A DNA stretch of 64,000 nt from Halovibrio variabilis (GTDB lineage Bacteria; Pseudomonadota; Gammaproteobacteria; Pseudomonadales; Halomonadaceae): assembly GCF_007991175.1 (NCBI RefSeq), contig NZ_BJXV01000001.1:310001-374000 (forward strand), given 5' to 3'. The notes below the pieces were generated by a model. It was not told where the DNA came from. It saw nothing but the letters and a program-made list of their open reading frames with translations, and did no database searches. The position numbers and the translations under genes were made by a program. This document shows positions 8,329 through 16,738 of this stretch, one piece after another (position 1 is the stretch's first letter; each line of letters opens with the position of its first letter).

Positions 8329-9429
8329 ATGAACCTGTTGACTGCACAGGCACCCGGTGGGGTGCCACGCTCAGGTAAAGGGCTCGCCCTGGGCATTTGG
8401 CGCTTTATGTTGGTGGCGCTTGCTCTGGTGCTAAGCCTTGGTTTTACACAGCTGGCGGTGGCCCAGGCGGACCCCAACCGCGAAATGACCACGGCTGCTC
8501 CCGGCATTACCGCCGACCAGTGGCGTCAGGTCCGCAGCGGTGAGACCGGGCCTAACTACCGCGACTCGCGCTATGCGAGTGACTACAACCTGATCAACTC
8601 AAGCGGTGAAACCTGGCGGCAGATTCGCAACCGTTGGGTATCGCCATTTGGTTTGATTGCGGTATTTGGGATGGCAGGGTTGATCGCGCTGTTCTATTTC
8701 ATTGTCGGGCGTAAGTACCTGGATGAGCCGCGCACCGAACGTAAGCTACTGCGTTGGACATTGGTGAAACGCGCCTTGCATTGGACGGTGGCATCGCTAT
8801 TTATCGTTCTGGCGCTGACCGGAATGACGCTGTTGTTTGGTAAGTTTGTGTTCCGTCCTCTGTTTGGCGATGGGGTATGGGCATGGATGATTGCCGCCAC
8901 GAAAGTGCTGCATAACTACCTGGGGCCGATCTTTGGCGTTCTGCTGGTGATTCTGCTGGTCAGTTTGATCAAAGAGAATCTGCCCAAAAAACACGACCTC
9001 GTCTGGTTTAAGAAGGGCGGCGGTATGATTGGCAAACAGCATGTGGATGCAGGCTTTGCCAACGGGGGCGAAAAAGCCTGGTACTGGCTGTTAGCCACGG
9101 TGGGCATCCTGGTGATCGCCAGTGGCTTTGTGCTCGACTTCCCCAATTTCGATCAGGGCCGCGACACCATGCAGTGGGCGAATATTATTCACGCGGTGGG
9201 TGCATTGGGTCTTACCGCGGTTTCCCTTGGGCATATCTATATCGGCACGCTGGGTACCGAAGGCGCGCTAGAAGGTATGACCACGGGTTACGTGGACGAG
9301 ACCTGGGCCAAAGAGCACCACAATCTGTGGTACGAAGAGGTCAAAGACCAAACGCTATCCGAAGAAGAGGTGGCGGCTCGTAAGTCAGGTGGTGATAGCA
9401 GCGCACCATCGGCGACGCGAACCAGCTAA
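8329..9429 (+). CDS. fdhC: Formate dehydrogenase cytochrome b556 (gamma) subunit
   Basis: A 366-residue membrane protein. An N-terminal signal-like helix (about residues 20-45) is followed by a soluble periplasmic stretch. Four or more further helices start at about residues 106, 155, 200 and 250. His residues in ALHWTVASLF, KVLHNYLG and IIHAVGALGLTAVSLGHIYIG can serve as haem b ligands, as in the gamma-subunit family. It passes electrons from FdhB to quinone. The N-terminal periplasmic extension before the cytochrome domain is typical of the longer FdhC form. TAAGGAGGCGTGCC gives a strong ribosome site, and an excellent terminator follows the stop. Confidence 0.95.
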   Translation: MNLLTAQAPGGVPRSGKGLALGIWRFMLVALALVLSLGFTQLAVAQADPNREMTTAAPGITADQWRQVRSGETGPNYRDSRYASDYNLINSSGETWRQIRNRWVSPFGLIAVFGMAGLIALFYFIVGRKYLDEPRTERKLLRWTLVKRALHWTVASLFIVLALTGMTLLFGKFVFRPLFGDGVWAWMIAATKVLHNYLGPIFGVLLVILLVSLIKENLPKKHDLVWFKKGGGMIGKQHVDAGFANGGEKAWYWLLATVGILVIASGFVLDFPNFDQGRDTMQWANIIHAVGALGLTAVSLGHIYIGTLGTEGALEGMTTGYVDETWAKEHHNLWYEEVKDQTLSEEEVAARKSGGDSSAPSATRTS

Positions 9430-9457
9430 TAAGCATTAAGCATTTGCTAAGACCTGA

Positions 9458-9485
9458 GACACCGCCGAATTTGGCGGTGTCTTTT
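9458..9485 (+). terminator. Rho-independent terminator after fdhC
   Basis: A perfect nine-pair stem, GACACCGCC with GGCGGTGTC, closes a six-base loop (GAATTT) and is followed directly by TTTTG. It ends the formate dehydrogenase transcript 29 bases after the fdhC stop and separates it from the DUF1244-moaB-moeA genes. Confidence 0.9.
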
Positions 9486-9561
9486 GTTATGCTTGGCCTG
9501 AAGGCACTTAATAATTAGCAGTTAGTTAATCACCAGACATCATTTTATGAGAGGAGCGGTT

Positions 9562-9888
9562 ATGTCAGCGTTTGATGAGTTTGACCCTACCACGCGCACC
9601 GAACTTGAAGCCGCCGCGTTTCGGCGCTTGTTACAACACCTGGACGATAACAAAGATGTCCAGAATATCGACCTGATGATTCTGGCCGATTTCTGTCGCA
9701 ACTGCCTTTCCAAATGGCTGGTGACGGCGGCTGACGAACGTGGCGAAACGCTCGATTATGAAGCTGCGCGTGAGTACGTTTACGGGATGCCTTACAGCGA
9801 GTGGAAGGCGCTTTACCAAGGCAAAGCGACCCCCGAGCAGTTGGCGGCGTTAGACGCTCGCCAAGCACAGAAAAAGGCCAAAGGGTAA
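9562..9888 (+). CDS. DUF1244 family protein
   Basis: A 108-residue soluble protein. The start is the ATG at 9562, preceded by GAGGAGCGGTT; an ATG 15 bases upstream lacks such a site. The core (residues about 15-60) has the DUF1244 pattern: FRRLLQHLDDNKDVQNIDLMILADFCRNCLSKW, cited here as FRRLLQHL, DVQNIDLM and FCRNCLSKW. The FCRNC pair of cysteines is invariant-looking and could bind metal. No biochemical role is known to me. It starts just after the fdhC terminator and ends four bases before the likely moaB start, so it is probably co-transcribed with the cofactor genes. Confidence 0.85.
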   Translation: MSAFDEFDPTTRTELEAAAFRRLLQHLDDNKDVQNIDLMILADFCRNCLSKWLVTAADERGETLDYEAAREYVYGMPYSEWKALYQGKATPEQLAALDARQAQKKAKG

Positions 9889-9892
9889 TCCT

Positions 9893-10411
9893 ATGGAACC
9901 AATGTTGCCCCTCAATATCGCCGTACTCACGGTCTCGGATACCCGAACGGAAGAGACAGATCGCAGCGGCCAAGCGCTCGTAGAGCGGTTAACCGCTGCG
10001 GGTCACACGCTGTCCGAAAAGCGCATCGTGCCTGACGACGTCTACCTTATTCGCGCGGTGGTAGCCAACTGGATCGCCAATGCGGATGTGCAGGTCGTCA
10101 TCACCACCGGCGGCACTGGTTTTACCGGCCGCGACTCAACGCCGGAAGCCATCTCGGTGCTACTCGATAAGCGTATCGAAGGCTTTGGTGAGCGCTTTCG
10201 CCAGCTCAGCGGTGAGGAGATCGGCAGTTCAACGATTCAAAGCCGTTGCCTTGGCGGCTTGGCCAACGCCACGGTTGTGTTCTGCCTACCGGGCTCGACC
10301 GGCGCCTGCCGCACCGGGTGGGACGGCATTCTGGCGGAGCAGTTAGATAGCCGCCACAAACCCTGCAACTTCGCCAACCTGGTCATCCCAGGCCGGGGGC
10401 AGCATGGCTGA
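9893..10411 (+). CDS. moaB: MoaB/MogA-type molybdopterin biosynthesis protein
   Basis: A 172-residue single-domain protein. The nucleotide/molybdopterin-binding signature TTGGTGFTGRDSTPEAI lies at about residues 66-82, and the fold begins with NIAVLTVSDTRTEETDRSG. The family adenylylates molybdopterin before molybdenum insertion; MoaB and MogA cannot be told apart safely here, although the length and opening resemble MoaB. An alternative ATG lies nine bases inside. The stop overlaps the moeA start by eight bases, so the two are translated together. Placement beside formate dehydrogenase suits cofactor supply for that enzyme. Confidence 0.92.
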   Translation: MEPMLPLNIAVLTVSDTRTEETDRSGQALVERLTAAGHTLSEKRIVPDDVYLIRAVVANWIANADVQVVITTGGTGFTGRDSTPEAISVLLDKRIEGFGERFRQLSGEEIGSSTIQSRCLGGLANATVVFCLPGSTGACRTGWDGILAEQLDSRHKPCNFANLVIPGRGQHG

Positions 10412-11606
10412 TTTACAGCCGATTTCGGCAGCGCTTGAGGCGCTACTCGCAGACGTAAGCGCACTGGATGTAGAGAGTATTCCTCTGGAAGCCGCTGCCG
10501 GGCGTGTGCTCGCTGAGGCAGTCACCGCGCAATTAGACGTACCGCCGTTCGATAACAGTGCGATGGACGGTTACGCGTTGCGCGCTGTGGATGCCGGGCA
10601 GTGGTTGCCAGTGAGTCAGCGCATTGCGGCGGGCACACAGGCCCAAACACTTGCCCCTGGCAGCTGCGCACGGATTTTTACCGGCGGTGAGATCCCTCCC
10701 GGCGCCGACTGTGTGGTGATGCAGGAGCGCGTGGAGCAGGACGGTGAACGTGCGCTGATACCTGCGGATATTCCCGCGGGAGACAATGTCCGCCGTCAGG
10801 GGCGCGACGTGAAAAGTGGTGCTGTATTGCTGAGTGCCGGTGAGCGGCTCGAAGCGGCTGCGCTGGGTCACTTGGCAGGCCAGGGCATTACGCAAGTCAG
10901 TGTGCGCCGTCGGCCTCGGGTGGCGCTGCTATCCACCGGCGATGAGATTATCGATCCAGGCACCCCGCTGAAGCCGGGTCAGCTCTACAACTCGAACCGG
11001 CCGATGCTTAAGCGCCTGTTAGAGAACTTTGGCGCCGACGTGGTGAGCACGATCAGCGTGCCGGATGATTACGCCCGCACGGTGGCGCTTTTGACCGCCG
11101 CCGCTGAGGCAGACCTGGTGGTCACCACCGGTGGCGTGAGCGTCGGCGAAGAGGACCACGTCAAAGCGGCGCTGGAAGCGATTGGCCAACTGGATATGTG
11201 GAAACTGGCGATTCGCCCCGGCAAGCCGTTAGCGCTCGGCCGCTTGCCCCGGGATGATGGCAGTCAGGCGCGGTTTGTCGGTTTGCCGGGTAACCCGGTC
11301 TCGGGGTTCGTCGGCGCCTGGCTATTTTTACGCCCTTTGCTGGGCGCCATGCTGGGCTGCGCGGCGCTAAAATCACTGCCAACGGTAACCGCGAACGCTG
11401 GGTTTGCGACCTCCACCGGTCCCCGTGAGCACTATATGCGCGTGACGCTTCAGTTCTCGCCCAAGGGGGTGACGGCGGCCGCCTTTGATGACCAGAATTC
11501 TGGCGTGCTCTCGTCCTGTATTAACGCGGATGCCTTTGCGGTCATTCCGCCCCATAGCGACATAGCCGAGGGCGATAAAATCAGCTGCTTATGGCTGGCC
11601 AGTTGA
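10404..11606 (+). CDS. moeA: MoeA, molybdopterin molybdenumtransferase
   Basis: A 400-residue cytoplasmic enzyme that inserts molybdate into adenylylated molybdopterin. Recognisable segments are PPFDNSAMDGYA (about residues 48-59), FTGGEIPPGADCVVMQE (about 91-107), STGDEI (about 177-182), TTGGVSVGEEDHVKAAL (about 235-251) and GLPGNPVSGFVGAW (about 290-303). The length is normal for the family. It overlaps moaB by eight bases and is the last gene before a convergent malonate operon, with no clear terminator between them. Confidence 0.95.
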   Translation: MADLQPISAALEALLADVSALDVESIPLEAAAGRVLAEAVTAQLDVPPFDNSAMDGYALRAVDAGQWLPVSQRIAAGTQAQTLAPGSCARIFTGGEIPPGADCVVMQERVEQDGERALIPADIPAGDNVRRQGRDVKSGAVLLSAGERLEAAALGHLAGQGITQVSVRRRPRVALLSTGDEIIDPGTPLKPGQLYNSNRPMLKRLLENFGADVVSTISVPDDYARTVALLTAAAEADLVVTTGGVSVGEEDHVKAALEAIGQLDMWKLAIRPGKPLALGRLPRDDGSQARFVGLPGNPVSGFVGAWLFLRPLLGAMLGCAALKSLPTVTANAGFATSTGPREHYMRVTLQFSPKGVTAAAFDDQNSGVLSSCINADAFAVIPPHSDIAEGDKISCLWLAS

Positions 11607-11888
11607 AACAGCGACGTTAAATAATCGCGTAGGGGCACAAAGCAGGAAGAGTCTTTGGTTAAACCAACTGCCGCCAATGTTGCCGGTGGCCGCTTGTGCC
11701 TGCTCTTCGGCAGTACAAGCGCCTTCGCCATGTATCGCATGATGGGGCACATTGCGTGTTACCACACTTTCGGTGGCCATGGCCTGCTCTTCAAAAACCA
11801 CCGGCAGTGACCACAGGCTGTCTTCATCGCCCCCCAGGTGCGGGGGCAAAGCTGTGAGGACATAACGTTGCCAACAAAGAGGGAAACG
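11607..11888. other. Gap between moeA and matB with an unassigned open minus-strand frame
   Basis: This convergent gap holds no gene I can name. On the minus strand, one frame is open from just after the matB stop through to the moeA end (it reads LPPHLGGDEDSLWSLPVV, then FEEQAMATESVVTRNVPHH, and onward). It lacks an ATG and a ribosome site, so it may be a decayed 3' fragment or chance. I see no T-tailed hairpin. The GC stem near 11829-11847 has no U tract. Confidence 0.35.
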
Positions 11889-13412
11889 CTAAGCGCTGCT
11901 AAAGGTGTCGTTAAACCGCTTACGCAGTTCGTTTTTCTGCACCTTTCCCATGGTATTGCGCGGTAGCTCATCAATAAAGAACACACGCTTGGGCTGCTTG
12001 TACTTGGCAAGCTTCCCCTGCAGGTGGTCAAGAATTGTGGCCTCGTCGAGATTGGCTCCTGGCTGAGGTACCACCGCAGCGGCCACACCCTCGCCGAAAT
12101 CCGGGTGGGGCAGGCCAATAACGGCGGATTCTGACACACCTTCCAACTCGTCAATCACCTGCTCTATCTCCTTGGGATAGACGTTATAGCCGCCCGAGAT
12201 GACCAGGTCTTTATCCCGCCCAACGATATGCACATAGCCCTGCTCATCGACCAGGGCGAGATCGCCGGTAATGAAAAAGCCGTCGTCCAGTAACTCTTCG
12301 CGGGTTTTTTCCGGCATGCGCCAGTAGCCGATAAACACATTGGGGCCACGAATCTGCAGCATGCCAATCTCGCCAGGGGCGACTTCATCGCCGGTTTCCC
12401 TGTCGGTGATGCGCATCTCCACGCCGGGCAGTGGCATGCCCACCGTGCCTGCTCGACGTGCGCCTTCATAAGGGTTGGAGAGGTTCATGTTGGTTTCTGT
12501 CATGCCATAGCGTTCTAGAATGGCATGCCCGGTTTTGGCCTCAAAAGCCTCGTGGGTTTCGGCGGTCAGCGGGGCGGAGCCCGATATAAAGAGGCGCATG
12601 TTGGCGGTGGCTTCTGGCGTCAGGCGCTCGTCTTGAACCAAACGCGTATAGAAGGTGGGTACGCCCATCATCACGTTGCCGTGGGGCAGTTCGTCAAATA
12701 TTACATCGACATCAAACTTGGGCAAAAACAGCATGCTGGCACCGGCCATCAGCGTGACGTTGCACGCTACAAACAGCCCGTGAGTGTGGAAAATGGGTAG
12801 CGCATGGATCAGTCTATCATCTGCACTGAAGTGCCAGGCATCGACCAGGGTTTCGGCGTTTGAGGCCAGATTCTGGTGGGTTAGCATGGCTCCCTTGGAG
12901 CGACCGGTGGTGCCTGAGGTATATAAAATCGCCGCCAGGTTACGATCATTCAGTTCGGCGATATCATCATGAGGGTCGGCGCTTTCAGCCTCGTCCATCA
13001 GGCTGCCGTCGGCTGCGCTGCCCAAGGTGACAACGGCGGGGCAGCCGGTATCGGCGGCGATTCGGCGGGCCTCGTCGGCCACGGCAGGGCGGCAGACAAA
13101 CAGCGCCGGTTCGGCATCGCTCAGAAAATAGCGAATTTCATCGCCGGTATAGCCGGTGTTGAGGGGTAAATAGACCCCGCCCATGCGCAAGCAGGCAAGG
13201 TAGAGCAGAATGGCTTCGGGGCTTTTATCCACCTGGACCGCCACGCGGTCGCCCTGACGCACGCCGAGAGCGGTCAGCGCGCCAGCAAGCCTGGCGCTTT
13301 GGGTCAGCGCATCCGTGTAGGAGTAGCGGCGACCTTCGCGGGTGGTGATAAAGTCGGCGTTCCCGCGCTTGTGCATTTGCGTGGCAAAGGTGGCAAACAG
13401 ATTGTGGTTCAT
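11889..13412 (-). CDS. matB: Malonyl-CoA synthetase (malonate-CoA ligase)
   Basis: A 507-residue member of the ANL acyl-CoA synthetase family. Visible motifs are the P-loop-like YTSGTTGRSKG (residues 164-174), the YGMTETNMN core, GYWRMPEKT, and the C-terminal NTMGKVQKN with the adenylation Lys at 490. It activates malonate with ATP and CoA. The substrate call rests on the family resemblance (GTVGMPLPGVEMRI, RYGMTETNM) and on its tight coupling with malonyl-CoA decarboxylase, whose stop it overlaps by four bases. Together they turn imported malonate into acetyl-CoA. It is the last gene of the operon. Confidence 0.93.
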   Translation of the reverse strand: MNHNLFATFATQMHKRGNADFITTREGRRYSYTDALTQSARLAGALTALGVRQGDRVAVQVDKSPEAILLYLACLRMGGVYLPLNTGYTGDEIRYFLSDAEPALFVCRPAVADEARRIAADTGCPAVVTLGSAADGSLMDEAESADPHDDIAELNDRNLAAILYTSGTTGRSKGAMLTHQNLASNAETLVDAWHFSADDRLIHALPIFHTHGLFVACNVTLMAGASMLFLPKFDVDVIFDELPHGNVMMGVPTFYTRLVQDERLTPEATANMRLFISGSAPLTAETHEAFEAKTGHAILERYGMTETNMNLSNPYEGARRAGTVGMPLPGVEMRITDRETGDEVAPGEIGMLQIRGPNVFIGYWRMPEKTREELLDDGFFITGDLALVDEQGYVHIVGRDKDLVISGGYNVYPKEIEQVIDELEGVSESAVIGLPHPDFGEGVAAAVVPQPGANLDEATILDHLQGKLAKYKQPKRVFFIDELPRNTMGKVQKNELRKRFNDTFSSA

Positions 13413-14764
13413 TTGGCAGGTTCTCCCTTGGCCAGCTTGCGCGCCCGCTTGGCGAGATCGCGCACATCGCTCGAGCAGGCAATGGTGCCATTGGCGGTAT
13501 AGTTTTCGTGGTTACGTTCAATGTCATCCAGCACGTACAGGTAGTTGACCATCAGCCCCGCCGCCTGTTTTATGCCCTTGCCAGACGTATCGCCGAGCCA
13601 GTTGATACGCTGAAGTTTGGCGCCATTGCCCAGGTGAAAGCGGGCAACGGGGTTGAGCGGTAAACCGCGACGGTTTTTTTCGTCGATCAGATAGCGGGCG
13701 GCGAGCGGTTGCAGCGTTGCCTTGAGCCGTTCCTGACGCTGTTTATCCTGGTGCCAATCCGGCGTGTCCAGCTCTGCCAGAGTGTCGCGGACGCTGGCTG
13801 GCCAATGGTCATTCTGGCGCTGTTCGCTGAGCCATTGGGCAAACCCGGGGACTGGCGAAAGCGTCACGAAGTACTTCAATTGGGGAAGTTCCTGGGACAG
13901 CTCCTGTACCACCTGCTTGATCAGGAAATTGCCAAACGAAATACCTCGCAAGCCGGTTTGGCAGTTGCTGATGCCGAAGAAGGCAGCGCTATCGGCGTCT
14001 TCGGGGTCGTCAATGCCGCCTTCCTCGCCCGAGAGAATCGGCTGGATACGGCTCGGCAGGCCCTTATGCAGCGCGACTTCCACAAAGATCAGCGGTTCAT
14101 CGCCGATGGCGGGGTGGAAGAAGGCGAAGCAGCGCCGGTCGCGGGCGTCCAAACGTCGACGTAGGTCGTCCCAATCCTGAATTTCATGCACCGCTTCGTA
14201 ACGGATGATCTTCTCCAGAATCGACGCGGGCGTGTTCCAGTCGATGCGCTTGAGCATCAGAAAACCGCGGTTGAACCAAGAGCCGAAAAGATGCGCAAAG
14301 TCGTCATCGATAGGCGCAAGGTCGGGCTGATCGCGCAGCAGGCTGAGCAGGTCCTGGCGCATGTTGACCAGTTCATAGGTGCCGTCGCTGGCAAAGTTCA
14401 AGCGCCGGAACAGTTCCTGGCGAAGTGGCTCGCAGGCTTCAAAAAGCTGTTGCAGCGTACGGTTATCCCGCGCGTCGCGGTAGGCCGCGTAAGCGCTGTC
14501 AATGTGCTCGGGCTCAGCGGCGAAGTCCTCGGCGAGACGTTTGAAAAAACGCAGTTTCTCACTCTGCGAGAGGCGCTGGTAAATCGCCAGAGCGCGGCTA
14601 GCCAGGGCAATGCTTGACGCTTCGCCGTCGCTTTCGAGTAGCGCCTGGCAGGCCTTGACCAGGTGAGTATGGTCCACCGCTGACGCCACAGACTGACGTC
14701 GCCGCAGCAGGGCGTCGCGCTGGGTAATGTTGTTGAATAGCTCCTGAAGAAAGGTCATGTTCAT
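13409..14764 (-). CDS. matA: Malonyl-CoA decarboxylase
   Basis: A 451-residue enzyme converting malonyl-CoA to acetyl-CoA and CO2. The N-terminal half is helical (residues 1-170). The catalytic, acetyltransferase-like half includes CFAFFHPAIGDEPLIFVEVAL (cited as FFHPAIGDEPL), FFGISNCQ, LKYFVTLSPVPGF and NPVARFHLGNGA, all characteristic of bacterial malonyl-CoA decarboxylases. The length fits the family. It lies directly downstream of the TRAP dctM gene and overlaps matB by four bases (ATGA), so decarboxylase and synthetase are made together. The ATG is preceded by AAAGGAGG. Confidence 0.95.
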   Translation of the reverse strand: MNMTFLQELFNNITQRDALLRRRQSVASAVDHTHLVKACQALLESDGEASSIALASRALAIYQRLSQSEKLRFFKRLAEDFAAEPEHIDSAYAAYRDARDNRTLQQLFEACEPLRQELFRRLNFASDGTYELVNMRQDLLSLLRDQPDLAPIDDDFAHLFGSWFNRGFLMLKRIDWNTPASILEKIIRYEAVHEIQDWDDLRRRLDARDRRCFAFFHPAIGDEPLIFVEVALHKGLPSRIQPILSGEEGGIDDPEDADSAAFFGISNCQTGLRGISFGNFLIKQVVQELSQELPQLKYFVTLSPVPGFAQWLSEQRQNDHWPASVRDTLAELDTPDWHQDKQRQERLKATLQPLAARYLIDEKNRRGLPLNPVARFHLGNGAKLQRINWLGDTSGKGIKQAAGLMVNYLYVLDDIERNHENYTANGTIACSSDVRDLAKRARKLAKGEPAK

Positions 14765-14777
14765 GATTATCCTCCTT

Positions 14778-16112
14778 TTAGCCCATGATTAGGTTGGGCA
14801 GCCACAGGGCAATACCGGGAAACAGGCACAGCAACAGGATGGCCAGCACCATGCACAGCGCATACGGTAGGCTGCCCAGCAAGATGTCTCGCAACGAAAT
14901 ATCCGGCGCAATGCCTTTGATAATGAACAGGTTGAGACCGACCGGTGGGGTGATAAGGCCGATTTCCAGGTTGATGGTGAGAATCACCGCAAACCAGTAA
15001 GGGTCAAAGTTTGCCGCCAGGATGATCGGCAGCAAAATCGGCGCGGTCATCACAATCACAGCCACCGGCGGCAGGAAGAAACCGGCGACCAGCAGAAAGA
15101 CGTTAATAACCCCCATTAACACCCAGCGATTAACGTCCATGTCGGCGATTGCCGCGGCGACGGTCTGGGTAATGAACATCGACGATAGCGCGTAGGCGAA
15201 AACCTCGGCGCAGGCGATAACCAGCATGATCATCACGCTCTCGCGTAGCGAGTCACGCATGATCAATTTGATTGGCCCAATCTGCCACATGCGGTAAATC
15301 AGGATAGCCAGCATCAGGCATAAAAATGCCCCGACGCCCGCCGCTTCTGATGGTGTGGCGACGCCGCCGTATAGCGCGAACAGAATGCCCGCCACCACCC
15401 CGAGGAAGGGCAGGACGCGCACTACGGCTTTCAGGTTGCTGTCGACATTCTGCTGGACCGTGTTCTTGAGCTTTTCCGCGGAGACCGCCAGGGGATTGGC
15501 GTAGCCACCTGCCAGTTTGCAGGCGATGATCGTCCATACCATGAATAGCCCCGCCAGCATAAAGCCGGGCACCACACCGGCAATGAACAGACGGCCGATG
15601 GAGGTTTCGGTCGAAATGCCGTAAATGATCATCGTCACGGAAGGCGGAATCAATATGCCCAGTGTGCCGCCCGCTGCAATACAGCCAGCGGCCACACCAT
15701 CCGGATAGCCACGCGTGCGCATTTCGGGAATGCCCATTTTGCCGATCGCCGCACAGGTTGCCGGGGAAGAACCTGACAGCGCGGCGAAAATCGAGCAGGC
15801 GCCAATGTTGGACACCGCAAGGCCTGCCGGTAACCTGCCCATCCATAAGTCCAGCGAACGATACAGGTCACGCCCGGTAGGCGAGGAGGCAACCGCGGCG
15901 CCCATTAGAATGAACATGGGGATGGCAACAAAGCCAAAGTCGGCAATCCGGTCAAAAAACGTTTCACCAAAGTAGGTCAGCTCCGTTAACCCACGGTCGT
16001 ACAGTAGCGCGAGCAGTGAGACACCGCCTAGCGCGAACGCAATAGGCGTGCCGATGGCCATCATGACGACCAGGCCAACAGCGACGATAATGCCCAGTGT
16101 AATCGGATCCAT
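14778..16112 (-). CDS. TRAP transporter large membrane subunit (DctM type), probably malonate
   Basis: A 444-residue polytopic protein with about 12 helices. I start it at the ATG at 16112 (MDPITLGIIVAVG), because the longer open frame adds 40 residues that do not fit the family and overlap dctQ. TRAP signatures are visible, including GTPIAFALGG near the start, GSSPATCAAIGKMGIPEM and GTLGILIPPSVTMIIYG. It forms the ion-driven channel with DctQ, fed by DctP. Its position in an operon with matA and matB points to malonate as the substrate, which is inference. It begins two bases after the dctQ stop. Confidence 0.93.
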   Translation of the reverse strand: MDPITLGIIVAVGLVVMMAIGTPIAFALGGVSLLALLYDRGLTELTYFGETFFDRIADFGFVAIPMFILMGAAVASSPTGRDLYRSLDLWMGRLPAGLAVSNIGACSIFAALSGSSPATCAAIGKMGIPEMRTRGYPDGVAAGCIAAGGTLGILIPPSVTMIIYGISTETSIGRLFIAGVVPGFMLAGLFMVWTIIACKLAGGYANPLAVSAEKLKNTVQQNVDSNLKAVVRVLPFLGVVAGILFALYGGVATPSEAAGVGAFLCLMLAILIYRMWQIGPIKLIMRDSLRESVMIMLVIACAEVFAYALSSMFITQTVAAAIADMDVNRWVLMGVINVFLLVAGFFLPPVAVIVMTAPILLPIILAANFDPYWFAVILTINLEIGLITPPVGLNLFIIKGIAPDISLRDILLGSLPYALCMVLAILLLCLFPGIALWLPNLIMG

Positions 16113-16114
16113 GG

Positions 16115-16632
16115 TCAGCCCTCCCCGCGCAGCATGTCGGCGACGTACTGGAAAGCCAGCAAGGTCGTGCCGACTGCCATGGGCAGCAGCGCGGGCCAAA
16201 GCGGCGGGTTCCAGACTGAGCCGGTTGTCCACTCACCATGAAGGGCTTCAAACACATAGACCCAGCTGCATAGGCAAGTGCAGCGCAAAAGGCGAAGCCA
16301 AACAGCGAGGCAATGGTCAGCATCACCTTGCGGCCAAGACCACCGATAGCGTCGGGCAGAATAGTGATCGCCACATGGCCGCCGGTCATCAGTACGTAAG
16401 GGCTGCCCATCAACATGGCGCCGGTGACGGAGAAAACCGTGAACTCGGTTTGCCAACTGGTGCTCCAGCCGAGCACATAGCGAGTGAATACCATCTGACA
16501 GATGACCAGCACCCCGGCAATGAACATGACACAGGCGATGTAGGCCGAAAAGCGTGATAGTCGATCCATTGCCCGGATGTAACCACCCATCAGGCCGCTG
16601 CGTATTGCCGAGGTGTGTGTTGTTGTCGACAT
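16115..16632 (-). pseudogene. TRAP small membrane subunit (DctQ type), frameshifted
   Basis: The N-terminal part (MSTTTHTSAIRSG..., start 16632 after GAGGGACTT) gives the expected first three helices and runs in frame to about 16270. The expected C-terminal part (WVYVFEALHGEW, SSVWAPPLW-like GSVWNPPLWPALLP, LAFQYVADMLRGEG, stop at 16115) is in another frame. One missing base at about 16255-16280 would restore a normal protein of about 172 residues. Read as given, the N-terminal frame continues into unrelated residues well inside dctM. Either the gene is broken, which should disable this TRAP system, or the sequence has a one-base error. Intact neighbours make an error or a recent mutation likely. 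Confidence 0.85.
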
Positions 16633-16687
16633 AAGTCCCTCATCAGCTAGGTTCATCAAGCGGATTCATCAGATCGGGTAAGCAGCG

Positions 16688-16724
16688 AATCATGTCGGCT
16701 GCCAGGAGGACAGCCGACATGATT
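16688..16724 (-). other. Intercistronic hairpin between dctP and dctQ of the malonate operon
   Basis: A perfect 14-pair inverted repeat, AATCATGTCGGCTG and CAGCCGACATGATT, surrounds a nine-base loop. No T-run follows on the minus strand, so it is not a classical terminator. Such hairpins after a binding-protein gene usually protect or partly end the upstream message, giving more DctP than membrane subunits. Confidence 0.75.
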
Positions 16725-16738
16725 ATCGAGGCAGTGAC

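Noticed and set aside
11829..11847. GC-rich stem GCCCCC/GGGGGC between moeA and matB as a terminator
   Set aside because: The stem is only six pairs and neither strand has a T-run after it.
14186..14617. A 143-codon plus-strand frame opposite malonyl-CoA decarboxylase
   Set aside because: It is a shadow of the matA frame; no start signal and no protein family is visible.
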